DNA from: Trachythela sp. YZ-2020
Lineage: Eukaryota > Cnidaria > Anthozoa > Malacalcyonacea > Clavulariidae
Reading direction: 5' to 3'
Assembly: GCA_016169945.1 (NCBI GenBank)
Contig: JADLSH010000368.1
Location: 1,612,001 to 1,676,000 of the forward strand
DNA: 64,000 nt
Both the position numbers and the translations under genes were made by a program. Positions within the stretch are counted from its first letter, which is position 1; the number at the start of each line of letters is the position of its first letter. The notes under the pieces are model-generated. The model made no database searches, had not been told where the DNA came from, and worked only from the letters and a program-made list of their open reading frames with translations. Positions 26,313-38,500 of this stretch are shown piece after piece.

Positions 26313-27175
26313 CAGATCCTGTTTGTTGCTCAAAGCTGTATTTTATATGCAAGACCACACAAGACATAATCACAAACATTGAATATTTTAAAACAATCTT
26401 ATACTTTAAAATAACTCTCCAAATATATTATATGTTTTCAATATCTATGCTTTGTGAACTAATTTATTTTTACTGAAATGTATGATACATTTGTACTAAA
26501 GGATATGAAATGTGTGTATGAGATTATGCATCTTGGTCTAACAATATGGTCAAAGATGTGTACAACCTGTGTCCAACCTTGATTTTATGAGGAGAGAGTT
26601 GGGGCTGTACACAGGCTAAATATGTGATGAATATTACACAGTTTGTAAAGATTTTTTAACTTAATTACATTGTATGCTCTAAATACCCTGGTTAAGCTTT
26701 TGCATCAATGTGAAATTGCACAAAGGGATAAAATTTTACCAATCTGGCAAGAAAATCTTACCATTTTACTAAAACAATATAATTACTGTACTGTACATCT
26801 TGTAGCCGACTTGGAAATTTTGGGCTTCATCTTCTATGAAATGTTCCTTCATTTACCATGTCGAAACTTTCTATGCCGCCATATAACAAACAGTCAAACA
26901 TCGCCATAAACTATATTGTACGTCAGATTTAGTCAACAAAATTGTGCAAGCCATTTTCTTTGCAATTTTTAAATATCCACAATAATGGACTAAAATTTCT
27001 TAGATTTTAACAAATAATAAAAATTATATGATTTATCGTCAAACATGTGCTGATACTCACATGAGATAAACAACACTCTGTAAAAGCATCCACCAACAAA
27101 TTATATCTCGGATTTTGTCATTACTAAGGCAAGTAAAGACACAAATACCATTGCAAAAGTCTTCCTTGTGCAGTA
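26313..27175. other. Convergent intergenic region NUDT21 / CYC1
   Basis: 863 bp, AT-rich, between stop codons of NUDT21 (+) and CYC1 (-). Several TGTA words and AATAAT-like signals. Both 3' UTRs must lie here. I see no other gene. Confidence 0.45.
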
Positions 27176-30100
27176 TTATCTTGATGAGGCCCAATAAGCT
27201 AGTTTTCTACTCTTCAAAACACTCCATTTATGTCGCTTGTAGTACCACGAGGCAAGCACCAATATGGAGAATAGTGACAATGCCTAATATGTAAATATGA
27301 GATTATTAGTATTTAAAGTTTAAAAAAACTGGTGCAAAATGAGACTTCAGAACAGTAGCAATTGCTGTACCTTTATGCCCATCCTTTTACGTTGATCATG
27401 GTCGGGTTCTAAATGAGAAATGCACACAACTCAATATATGTTGCATGAATGTTAAACCTGTATTTGATATAGTCTGGATCTATCTTGTGTGCTGTATGCA
27501 AATCAGTTTTAACTGATTCTGGTGATATATTAGCAACACTCTTATATATCAGCCAACTTGATTTGGTCACAACCATTACAACTAAATAGAAACCTGGCTT
27601 TAAGAAGATGTGACCATGTGTTACCACTGACCTGCAGCCCATCTCAAGAAAGTGCTTATATCTTTTGCTAACTGACTCATTGTTGCAGGAGTTCCTATAG
27701 ACAAACACAAATTTTGGATAAATGAGAAAGTAGTGATATAGGACGAATGTGCGGTGCCAGTGTGGGTAGAGTGTAGCAAATATTCGGCAGTTGACTGTTG
27801 TGTAAAACTACCTGAAAAATACAATAAGAACTTCAACGTTTCGAGCGAAGGCCCTTCGTCTGGAAGTTAGTAGAATGGGTCGGGGAAAAACATATGCTTT
27901 TATGATATAGGACATCCATTTTGTTAAGTTTCAAGATGAAATGAATCAGTACAAAATCAAAAGCTCAGCATTACTAACCATCCTCATATTCAATAATATT
28001 AGTGTATAAAGCAGGTGCCATTGCTATTGCTTGCCCAGGGAAGTAAGCATTAAAGTAAAGGTCTTCTCGGAGCTCAATTCCAGCTGGCGCATCAAAGTAT
28101 CCAGTAAGAATTGAAAATATATAGTCCTGAAAAAACATTAAGAGTTTATTTCTAAACTTAAGTGATATGTTGAAAAAATATAGCATCGGTGACTTTAATT
28201 AGCAGAGTTAGATCATGCAAGGGCAGTACTGTACATGTTCTTCCAAGAGACTCAGCTAAAACTAAAGTACCAACTTCTGCTGGATCTTATATGTTATACA
28301 CTGTCGGAAAGGATTTTTAAGCAACCGCTCTGTACTCACCTCTCCACCATGTCTAGCATTTGCCATAAAACTTAAATCTGGAGGGAAAGCACCTAAAGTG
28401 TGGAGATAACAGTGAAACAATTATTTAACAATTATTCGCCGAAGGCGAGGTGAATAAATACCAAGACGAAGTCGAGGTTTTTACTCACCGATATTCACTG
28501 AGCCTGAGGCGAATAATTGTTTTAGTAAAATTACATAGGTGATTATTTGGGAAAAACTAAAAAATGCACATTTCAAAAATATTTTAATTGATATTACTAT
28601 AAAAGCGGCATAAAAACGCTTTAGGTGATTATTGTGTATTAATCCGAGGTGGTGCAACCACAATTAATAGATGGTGCAACCAATCCGCTTTGAGTATTTT
28701 CAATAATCACATATGTAATTTTACTAAATAAATATACTATACACCTATAAAGGTCTACAGTACTCAATCTTAAAATGAAACACTAATGCATACCTCCATT
28801 GGCAGCTCTTGCAGCTTCTTCATTAGGATATGGGTGGGGTAGGTAATCAGCAAGCTATATGATATGTAAAAAATAAGAATTATGAACCAAACATTGCACA
28901 GAAATACAGAATACAATTGAGTTATGAAAAAATATATAGCAGCAAACCTTTCCTGGTCTTTCAAACATATGTCCCTCATCATCAGGACCATCCTCAACTT
29001 GGGTCTGGAATGGAACAAATTGATACATTTCATTCTGTCTGAAAATTTATTTTTTCTAACTTCAAACAAGGTGTTGGTGGCACAGTGGCTGGTGCATGTG
29101 CTGCATGTGGCTGGTGCATGTGCCTCTCACCTCTACAATCTCTGTTCAATTCCTGGAACATGCAGTTGTCTGATTATAATTTGGACCAAAAAGGAATGGC
29201 CTTAGTGTGGCAGATTAGAACTGAATGTTGACAGGAAGTGATCCAAATACCTCTTCAGCAAGTGCTCTAGCCTCGTCTTCAGTATGTGTGACTCCAACTA
29301 AATTTCTATATGCAATATACTGCATACTGTGACATGCTGCACACACTTGTTGGTAGACTTGGAAACCTCGACGCATACTACAGAAACAAAGTATAATTGA
29401 AAATTAAGCGGTTGCAATTGGTAAACATGTTATTACCATTCAAATGTACTGTGGCCCTAGCCTACTTATCAATCTACATATTTAGATTTACTAAAAAAGT
29501 GTACTTCTAGTATGAGACTACAGCACCCTCTGAAAATGTCAGACTATGTAGTGAATTGGTGGGTTTCAGTAAGGGTTACAAGGCAGTAGATGGTGATCAA
29601 CTTCAAAAATGGTGAGCAAGCAAGTTAAATTACATCTCTCAATTCTATTTATTGGCTGCCTAATACAAGAATAGTACATAATTATGAAAATAATAAACAT
29701 AATCTCTGATATCTGGTATTATTACTGTGCAATAGCTTGATTACATGATGTTTTGTCTCACCTTGCATGATCTAAACTTTGTATCCAACCACTATGAGAC
29801 CACGGGAAGTGGGGTGGATGCAACCCTAACTCCTCAGCATAGACTGTCGCACCAAGTAATGCAACACCGCTACCTCCTGCGGCTAACAAGCCAAGAGCAA
29901 CCCAAGACTGAAATGCAAGAAATACGTTGTTTTTTTATCATGGTGTTGAAAAAAGGGCCTTAACAATAAGTAATATTGATGATTATTCAGACTAATAAGC
30001 TAGGCAAATTTTTGACTATTTTGATTGTGGAAGTTGTGTGGGATTGTCCACGCATTTCACCACACATTTGTTACTTTCTTAAGATCATCCCACATGTTAC

Positions 30101-30819
30101 TGTAGGGAGACTCCTTTACTCCCTGATAAAGGGCTTTCACTCAAAAATCAAAGTGTTTGGTTGTTCAGACACAAACTATGGCAACTTATTGTAGAATACT
30201 ACCTACACTGAAACCTCATGTTTGAGATATCATTGCAGACTAATGTTACCTTGGTTGATTTTTTTGTACTACTTGATGATGAGCTCATACACTTGGCCTG
30301 GAAAATAATTTGATTTTACATTTTAATAGAAGCAGGACATTTAGCAATTGCTTACAGTTTTATATAACACAATATGATTTTGCAACAAGCTAACATGCAG
30401 ACATGGTATACTAAACATATATTTCTATTAAAAACACCGGTGTTTGTAATTAATTCTTGTAAACTTGTAATAATAAGACAGTAATGTTGGCGACCCAATA
30501 TATCTCAAAAATCATCAAAATTTCTATTACAAAATATACTATGAATATACACAATATGGACGAATAAATTGTTCATTTCCTTAAAAATAGTTATAATATA
30601 TATTTAATACTTGTACAACTGCTTAGAACTGTACAACTTTAATTCATGTTTTCGTGCAGATATTACAATAGTTTCGTCCTAAAAATCGCTCATATTAAAA
30701 GAAACATTACTAAATTCTATTTGATAAAGAATATAAGTCCACTTGCTCACCTTTACAGCATTTACAAGCGGTTTTAATCGACCATTTCTGGTTAAAATCT
30801 GAAAATTTCGGCACGCCAT
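27176..30819 (-). CDS. CYC1: Cytochrome c1, complex III heme subunit (CYC1)
   Basis: Heme c subunit of respiratory complex III in the inner mitochondrial membrane, passing electrons from the Rieske protein to cytochrome c. Exons in gene order: 30751-30819, 30250-30297, 29762-29907, 29251-29377, 28948-29004, 28794-28854, 28340-28392, 27979-28126, 27632-27694, 27371-27408, 27176-27283; 305 codons plus stop. It has a basic presequence ([18 protein letters not shown]), a bipartite hydrophobic segment ([14 protein letters not shown]), the CAACH heme motif, the axial-Met segment PGQAIAMAP, and a C-terminal membrane anchor with [18 protein letters not shown]. An upstream in-frame ATG at 30861 is possible, but 30819 has TISU-like context. 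Confidence 0.96.
28424..28729. mobile_element. Two adjacent small inverted-repeat elements in CYC1 intron 6
   Basis: First: AACAATTATTCGCCGAAGGC and GCCTGAGGCGAATAATTGTT (about 28427-28521). Second: AGTAAAATTACATAGGTGAT and ATCACATATGTAATTTTACT (about 28526-28728). Both are palindromic and non-coding. Confidence 0.65.
29069..29195 (+). mobile_element. tRNA-derived SINE head in CYC1 intron
   Basis: GGTGGCACAGTGGCTGGTGC resembles a tRNA A box, TGTTCAATTCCTGGAACATG a B box, and it ends CAGTTGTCTGATTATAATTT like the other copies in this window. The body and tail are missing, so it is a 3'-truncated copy. It lies in the intron between CYC1 exons 4 and 5. Confidence 0.7.
29555..29740. mobile_element. 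MITE (GCAGCAGATGG family), diverged copy
   Basis: Starts GGTGGGTTTCAGTAAG, then GGCAGTAGATGGTGATCAAC, CATCTCTCAATTCTATTTAT and GAAAATAATAAACAT, the internal order shared with copies at 42945, 51475 and 53405. Right end degenerate. In CYC1 intron 3. Confidence 0.65.
30145..30236 (+). repeat. Dispersed ~90-bp repeat (TTCAGACACAAAC family)
   Basis: TTGTTCAGACACAAACTATG, GCAACTTATTGTAGAATACT, ACCTACACTG and TGTTTGAGATATCATTGCAG match the tandem units at 43850-44040 (reverse) and 57320-57545 (forward). Confidence 0.7.
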
Positions 30820-32907
30820 CTTGGCTTCTTCGGACGAGATCTCCCATGAAGCCTTGCGCAAAAGTAGTTTGCGTAAAAAAATAGGTCCACTAAAGGTACG
30901 GACAGGTGATCACTTGAGAACGAGGCTGATGATCAATTATCGATGAATTATAATCAATCGGTGATTAGAATTTGCAATTGGTCTTTATGTTACATATCGT
31001 TTCAAAAATTTGCTTAGAAAAGTAGTGAAGTCTTAGAGCTTTATTTCGACAATATATTAAGATGGTTTTCGCGCTTATCCTTCGCGGTGTCTTGAATGAT
31101 TTTTCAGACCGATACAATAAATGTTTAGTGGACGTATTTTTAAATCTAGTGCTGTATTCTTATATACATATAGTTTATAATAATTATGATTCCTTCAATT
31201 CAAGCATTTGGCAAAACAAGTTCTCGTTTTCTTCTTTTTTGTCTGCATAATTATCAGGAAGTAATTGACTTGGGACAACTTGAAACATAATACCAAACAA
31301 ATGTAACAGTTTTAGAAAATTAGAAGTGAGACTAGAATAATTTATTAATAATCCAGGTCAAAAGGGAAAGTAAAAGAGGGTGAAAATATCATTGTTCGTG
31401 AATAACTTTTGTTTATATTCTTTTTTAAATTCTCTACACAAGTCGAAGGCTTAATAATACTGCATCTTTTTGGACAGAAAGGTTTGTGCTGTCTATGTGC
31501 ATTTTCAATTTAATTAAAACTTCAAGACAACAAGATCAATATCTAAAATAACTGACTTATATATTCCTCCTCTGCACCCACAACAAAAACTTAATAAAGT
31601 TTTATCATTCGTTAAACAAATTTACTAAGTAAAGCTAATTCTTTATGCATTGGATAAATTATTCATTACAACTAAAACGAAAAAAATGGATGCCAAACTG
31701 CAAGCCACTGTCTTGTCCTTGGCCTAAAACGATTTCATTTCATTTGCTAGAGTTATTTGATTACTTTGAATGTTTCATGTTTTGTAAATGTTGGAGCTGG
31801 CCTAAGAATGAAATATTCTAAAATATAAATAAGAATAAGTGAATAACAAGGAAAAAAATTTCCACAAAATAGTATATTCTTTCTCAAAGATGGTTGAACG
31901 CTCGAATTCTGACACCAGTATGAATTTCAAGAAATTTGTAATCATTTTCGCAACAGATTTCTATACATCTTAACATCATGTACGATTGAAAAAAAACCTT
32001 TTTTACTTAGTCTTAGGCATAAATATCAGTTTTATACTAGACTTGAAAGTAGAGCGTATTAATACAGAAGGCAAGTAAAAAATCAATTTGCACTACTCTT
32101 AAGTCAAACTTCAATATTCATGAACGCCTACGACATAAATATCAGCGAAATATAATGAAACTACAGCCCACTTTAACCAACTAGACTTCATGAATTTCAA
32201 ATTGCGGATAAAATTACTAAATAAAGTTGGTTTGTTTTGTCCAAACAGAGACTGGATTGAAATCGGTAGCATGAATTATTAAACAGACGAGATGTTTGAA
32301 CGAATGATCAGCTGCAAGCAGACACTTGCGGGTTAATAGGGAAAACTCATTATAGAAGACAGACAAATAAAACAAATCAATTACAGCAAATTGTCTTGGC
32401 ATTTTTTGAAAACTAACAACTTAGTTTTTGATTGGAATTTGAGGAGAAAGTAATTGAAATATATTGGCCAAGTTTAGAGTAAAGTTTAACGATTGTGGTG
32501 TGCGTTCGCAGTTCACAGAAGAAAAAACTAGCTTGTTGAATTAAGAATAGAACGAGATTAACGGTTTTGGGCGAATGGAAAATTAGACTAGTGCGCTGAT
32601 GAAGTTTGTCTCATAACGGACTCCGCAACAAAAGTTTAAGTCAAAGAGTGCTCAAAACAGGTGACAATTTAATTTCTCTTAGCTTTCTTTTGTAAAACTT
32701 AAAACTAAGTGGGCGACCAAGGAAATAAAAGCTGATGCGAGTTAAATCAATATATAGTGTTTGAGACAGTAAATCCACGGGAGGTCAAGGTCTACTGCAG
32801 TGCGTTGGCTCGACCGCGATTTTATCAGTCGAGCTAGAAGATAGGATCACATTTAGAAAATCAAACTTCCACACCGCATTGAAGAAGAAGGCTAGATCTG
32901 AAACACA
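30820..32907. promoter_or_regulatory. Intergenic region between CYC1 and VGAT-like gene starts
   Basis: 2.1 kb of AT-rich sequence between divergent starts. The first ~100 bp belongs to the CYC1 promoter. ATATATAGTG at about 32751 could act as a TATA box for the VGAT-like gene, leaving a 5' leader of roughly 130 bp. I see no credible exon and no recognised repeat in the rest. Confidence 0.35.
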
Positions 32908-34221
32908 ATGCGAAGCAAATGGCGAAGAAAATTATATTTCTTACTAAACCCGCGTAGCGAGTACGACGAGAGTGATGAGGAGGACTCAATAGAAAATCTG
33001 GATGGAGAACCAGACAAGTCGAGCAATGTTCAAACATTTTGGAATATTTTTAACGCTAACCAGGGAGTTGCTGTACTCACGATGCCGTTTGTAGTAAAGT
33101 GCGGCGGTTGGCTTGCTTTACTGAGTATTGCCGGTGTTGCAGTTATTTCAAATTACACAAATAAGATTTTGATTAGTTGTCTCTACGACTACAGAAACGG
33201 GGAGCGCTATAGAGCTAGGAGCAGTTATATGGATATCGGAGACGCCTTCGCAGGCCGTTACGGACGAACTTTGGTGCATTTTGCTCAAATATTTGAACAA
33301 ATGTCTTACTGTACTTTACTCTTGATCCTAAGTGGGTCAATTTTAGAGAAATCGTTTCCACATATGGGGCTACAGCGCAGCGATTGGACTGCAATTGTCG
33401 CCCTAATGGTACTGCCTAATATACTATTAAAGTCGATAACGGATGTCTCATGGGTGAGTTTCGTGGCGGTGCTCATTGGTCAGGTTGTGTATACCATACT
33501 TATCGGATTTTGTGTGTGGCATTTACGGAGATGGGAAACGGACGCAGTGCCCGAATTCGATATTAGCCAATATGGAGTGGCCGTCGGGATAATAGTAGTT
33601 AGCTACGCCTCTCAACCTTACATGCCTGCGATTGAAGATAGCATGAAAGAGCCAGCAAAATTCCCGCAAGTTATAAATCTCGCGTATCTTGCAAATACGG
33701 GTGTGAAATTGGGCTTCGGTATAATTGGTTTCCTCACATTTCAAGACCAAACCAAACAAGTTATAATCAGGAATATACCACATGGCTTTCTTCATTTGCC
33801 TATTAATGTTTTGGTTTTTGGCTTAGCGCTTTCTTCCTACACGATTCCAGTGTATACGGTGTTTGATCTGCTACAGGATATTAACGTTTCCTGGTTTCCG
33901 CTCGCCACACTACTCGAAGGCACGGATAAGCTAACACGAATCACGATGTTTACAGCACGATCTTTCGTGATCTCGCTAACCCTACTGACGGGTGTGATAA
34001 TCCCTCATTTCGGGCTATACATGGCGTTAGTCGGTAACTTCACAGGAATGTGTCTGGCTTTCATCTTCCCGGCTATCTTTCATATGAAGATATGTTATGA
34101 TAGGTTAGAATGGCATCATTTTGCAGTGGATACACTGGTCGCGGTGTTCGGAATATTTGGGTCGGCTATTGGATGTCATTTCTCTATCTTGGCTTTACTA
34201 GAAGCTTATAAAGATGATTAA
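32908..34221 (+). CDS. SLC32-family vesicular inhibitory amino acid transporter (VGAT/VIAAT-like)
   Basis: Multipass amino acid/auxin permease-fold transporter most like SLC32A1, which loads GABA and glycine into synaptic vesicles using the proton gradient. A single 437-codon exon. Family-like segments: SNVQTFWNIFNANQGVAVLT + MPF near the first helix, NYTNKILISCLYDY, VGIIVVSYASQPYMPAIEDS (compare [20 protein letters not shown] in vertebrates), FLTFQDQTKQVIIRNIP, VIIPHFGLYMALVGNFTG and FPAIFHMK. About nine to ten hydrophobic helices follow an acidic cytosolic N-terminus (SEYDESDEEDS). That N-terminus is shorter than in vertebrate VGAT (about 525 residues). Substrate is inferred from the family. 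Confidence 0.88.
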   Translation: MRSKWRRKLYFLLNPRSEYDESDEEDSIENLDGEPDKSSNVQTFWNIFNANQGVAVLTMPFVVKCGGWLALLSIAGVAVISNYTNKILISCLYDYRNGERYRARSSYMDIGDAFAGRYGRTLVHFAQIFEQMSYCTLLLILSGSILEKSFPHMGLQRSDWTAIVALMVLPNILLKSITDVSWVSFVAVLIGQVVYTILIGFCVWHLRRWETDAVPEFDISQYGVAVGIIVVSYASQPYMPAIEDSMKEPAKFPQVINLAYLANTGVKLGFGIIGFLTFQDQTKQVIIRNIPHGFLHLPINVLVFGLALSSYTIPVYTVFDLLQDINVSWFPLATLLEGTDKLTRITMFTARSFVISLTLLTGVIIPHFGLYMALVGNFTGMCLAFIFPAIFHMKICYDRLEWHHFAVDTLVAVFGIFGSAIGCHFSILALLEAYKDD

Positions 34222-35578
34222 GGACATGGAGGGTTTTTCGTGGATAGGTAGGGATAGGGCATCGAACATCCTTACAAGATACCTCCGATCCATGGAGGAC
34301 ACTTCGCATCCATAGTCTATTCAGTTTCAGTCCTCGTTGTCCAATACGAATGGAACATAGCGAATTATGAACGATCGTCATCGTTCGTAGGAAGTAAACT
34401 ATATATTTATACAGTCTCAAGGAAAGGTCCCAGGCCAGAAAGAAGGAATTGTTTGGTTCCCAACTACGCTTTTAGAACTATAGTAGGCTTAGTCAGAACC
34501 ATAGAACTATAGAACCATAGAAACATGCAATGTAGACAAAAGAAATCTTTTTGATTCACCAGATAAGTACATGTAATATGGCCATCGTATAGAAATGATC
34601 CTGCGACATGCATATTAACGACTGATGCCATCCTAAATCGTTACTGTTAGCTACATGAGTTAGATATGTATAAATATATAAATATGGAGCTGTTAATATT
34701 GAAAGAAGAGATATCTATGAAGTGTTCATATTTGTCAGTGCATCAACTGCCCTTGAACGTACTCTTCAGCATCAAATCGTATAACGAAGACCTAATCCTA
34801 ATCCTTTCCCTTTACAACCTAACTCTAATCCAAACTCTTAATCTTTGCTCCTAAAGCTTATTCCAACAACACGAGAATGCACAATCTTAATGTACAAGTA
34901 TACATATTTATTTTACGTTACTAAACTAAACTTAAACAAATTATGTGCAAATTACTTATGTTATTGTCCCCAAATGACAACTAATTACAAACCGTTGAAA
35001 CGCTATGTGTCAGATTATGGGTGGTTTTCAAATTCCCAACTGTATGACAGATCACTTCTTCTGAAGGTGGGCAAACCATAAAACATTGCTTTCGCAACAA
35101 CAAATGTCACATTGGGATGCAAGCTATGTTTCTGAATTTGTTGGGGAAAAATTGTTTCCATAACATTGTTTTTAAGGTGGTCAAAAGGGAAGATATTTGA
35201 GGAAACTTTGAAATGTTTCCGCAAATCCTAGTTTGCCAAGTGTTTTAATGGTGTTTTAATTAGGAATCAAAATTGTACCTAATCTAATGTACATTGGTGC
35301 CTTTCTAAATAAAACTTAAATCACAAATCGCAAAATATCTTCGTTCTTAACCAAATTGTGCTACGCGGTCGTGCGTTCAAATCTATACAACGTTATGCCG
35401 TGCAAACGTTTACTACCAGTGCAAGTCAAAAAACTATATAACTACAAAATGTTCCTACTGCACAGACCAGCTGCTTCGTGATCATAAATAAGTTAATTAA
35501 AGGATATTTTTCTTCACACAAAAATAATGTTGTTTTCTTGGCGTGTGTCTTCAGCTGTTTGTTTGAAGATGCTGTGGT
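34222..35578. other. Convergent intergenic region VGAT-like / REJ-like gene
   Basis: 1.36 kb. Contains an inverted pair around 34246-34330 (GCATCGAACATCC.. / GGACACTTCGCATCC), a TAATCCTAATCC-type stretch at 34788-34845, and a GTTTCC/TTTGCC palindrome at 35065-35235. AATAAA words near 35310 could end transcripts. No gene seen. Confidence 0.4.
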
Positions 35579-38500
35579 TTAGACTGCCTTCTCGTCTGAA
35601 AATTAAATATTGAAAAGTGAGAATTGGTAGTCGTTTTAATGTACTTCTAACTTAGGTTTTTTTCACTAAGTGCTTATCGTGCAGCAGATGGTGGTCAACG
35701 CAGTTATCAGAGTGAGAAAATAATTTCAACTCTTAATTATATGTAATAGTCTTGTATTTGGTGGCCGATAAATAGAATTGAGAGACGAATTAATTATCAA
35801 TTTGCTTGCTTAGTTTCAACATTTCTAAAGTTGACCACCATCTGCTGTCCTGAAACGCTTAATTAATTTCCCAATTTATAGACTAATTAGTTAATTAACC
35901 AATTAATAACATCAATTAATAACCTGTAACGATAACATCATTGGTCACACCAGCATTCTTTCCAGCTTCATTATTATTCGGTTGTTGTTCATTTAGCTGC
36001 ATGTGGGAGCTATGTGGTGAGATCTTGCCAGCCCTAGCCGGTTTGACACGTAGGAAATAATACGCCAATGCAACGATCAATGAAATCACAAGAATCACAC
36101 ACACGACAACGATAATCACAATCTCTCCTGTACTCAAGCCATCGTCGTCGTCATCATCATCATCGGGCTGGGAAGGCACGGTCGTTGGTGACACGACAAT
36201 CTTAAACGAACTCGGGTCGACTCTTAGGGTCTCATTGGAACCAGGTAATGTAAGATTAACACTATTTGTCTTCACTAACTGCTTTAAGTAGAGGACTGTA
36301 GAATTGACAGACCGATCGTTAGTGTTGTTGCTGGGGAGGACGGTAAATGTAACAATTATGCTTCCACTTCTGATGTTAATATTCGCGATTCTTGCTTGGG
36401 AAATATTCAGAAGTTTTGCGAGGAAAGGTCGGAGATGTGAAATGAAGACGGTTTTTGTTGTGTTACCGGAGATAACCTGACTGTAGTTGGCAGCAAATGC
36501 GAACTCGACCACCAGGGATTCTTCTGGTTGCTCTATATGAACATAAACCAAAGATGAAACATTATGAAATAATTTTATGTAAATAAACACTAATTTAGAA
36601 GTACAGGAATAACACCTGTATGAAAGAGCTGTGAACTAATGAAAGGATTAGGCTATAGTGGGTGGCTATCGTGCAGCATTATATGTAGTATTCTTGACTG
36701 TCTTGTATTTGATGGCAGATGAGTACAATTATGAGATGTAGTTCAATTTTGGTGCTCCTATATAAGTATCAACATTTCTGAAATTGACCACCATCTGTTG
36801 GGTAGTAACGTTTACTGAAACCCATCAAAAGACAAAATATTAAAATCTTTAGAATTCCCAACCTGTTGGTCCCGAGGTAGTGGCATTAGTTGGCATCTGT
36901 GTTGTTGGTGGTGCGGTCGTAGGGACGCCTTCTTCTCCCAAGAAAACAGCAATATAACCTAACTGTGTACAGCTACATTCAATAGTACTGTCGTTTATAG
37001 TTGTGTAACCAGAGCATCCAGACATCTGCCATTCCTGTGCTCCGCCGTTCCACATTCGACACTATATAAAGTACACATAACATGTTAGAGAGAGTCACGC
37101 AGCTAACGCGTGTTCATGGCCGTTGCCATCCAATTCACTCACATATATAATTTCAATGCTTCGTTACCTTTGTTCCATTCTACCATTTCTACGCTTACAT
37201 TATCAGAACAGTGGTAACTAGGCATGTGAGTTATCTGAAAATGTGAATTGAGCAACAAATCTTTACTTACTTCTTTTGTGTAGTTTTCGTACATTTCGGC
37301 ATGATCGATTGGGAATCGTAAAACAGCAGGACTTGCTAGTCCGGAGACAGAAATCTCAGCCAAAGTTTCAGGATTGTAGAGGCGTATTGAAGCGATATCA
37401 CTGAGGCGAGTTATGTTCTTCTCCGCTGGATCGTGTTGTATGAGAAGATCGTCTTTAAACTAAATCAAGAAGGAAGAATTTACCAGAATGTAGGATGGTG
37501 CGAAAATAGAAATGGTAACATATCACCATATTACCATAACAATCATCATTACCGTGATCATCAGAACCATCATCACCATCATCACCATCACCCCATTACC
37601 ATCATCACCCCATTACCATCATCACCCCATTACCATCATCACCCCATTACCATCATCATCATCATCATCAGAACCATCGCCATCATCATCACCATCACCA
37701 TCACCATCGTCATCATCACCATTATCACCATTATCACCACCATCAATTCACCATCACCATCCCCACCATCACCATATCTTACCTGAGCAGTCGCTATACA
37801 TGTCCCAGTACAAGTGTCATCAGCTGTGCAGGCCCATGACGCATATTGAGTCTCTAAAGTCTCGCCCAGTCTATACGTCACGGATGCTTCAATATACTCA
37901 GGCGCTGTCGAAGTAGAGACCTCCATGTATTTGGTATCCACATTAGCAAACAATCCAAGAGCATCCTTCACTGCTCGCATCACAGTGATATTAGACTTTG
38001 CCAGTTCATAAGGTCCTCCCGTAGCCAGACCTTTACATAACGATGGTTCCTGAGCTTTGACTGTTGACAAAAAGCTAGCTTTGGCTACCAAAGTGACGTT
38101 TGTATAATCCTCAGGGTTGATAACGTTTTGTGAAATCCTAAGTATGCTTTCAACATCCGCCCCAGTTTTAACCTCAATGCTGTCATAGTCGACCACAACA
38201 GCCCGACGCCGTCTCTTGCTAGAGGACTGGGCGCCACCCTCCATCTTGGCCAAGTTTTGAGCAACTCTCACAGGATCACAGTCTGGTTTACAACCGCTGG
38301 TCATCTGTAACAACGAGCCTTTTACAACATCTTTGCCAGATTTGTCCTGAACACCCCCACCTTCGACCGCACCTAGAACCTATGAAGGAATATGGTAGAT
38401 GAGATTTAGAGTTCTATCCAATGATTGTAGGGCATAGCTATAGGAGGATCGATCTACTGGGGGTACCGCAACGTCAGCATCCCCCCCCCCAAAAAGTCAG

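Noticed and set aside
37433..37916. His- and Ser/Pro-rich plus-strand frames
   Set aside because: Products of the CAT/CAC microsatellite and the antisense of REJ-like exon 22.
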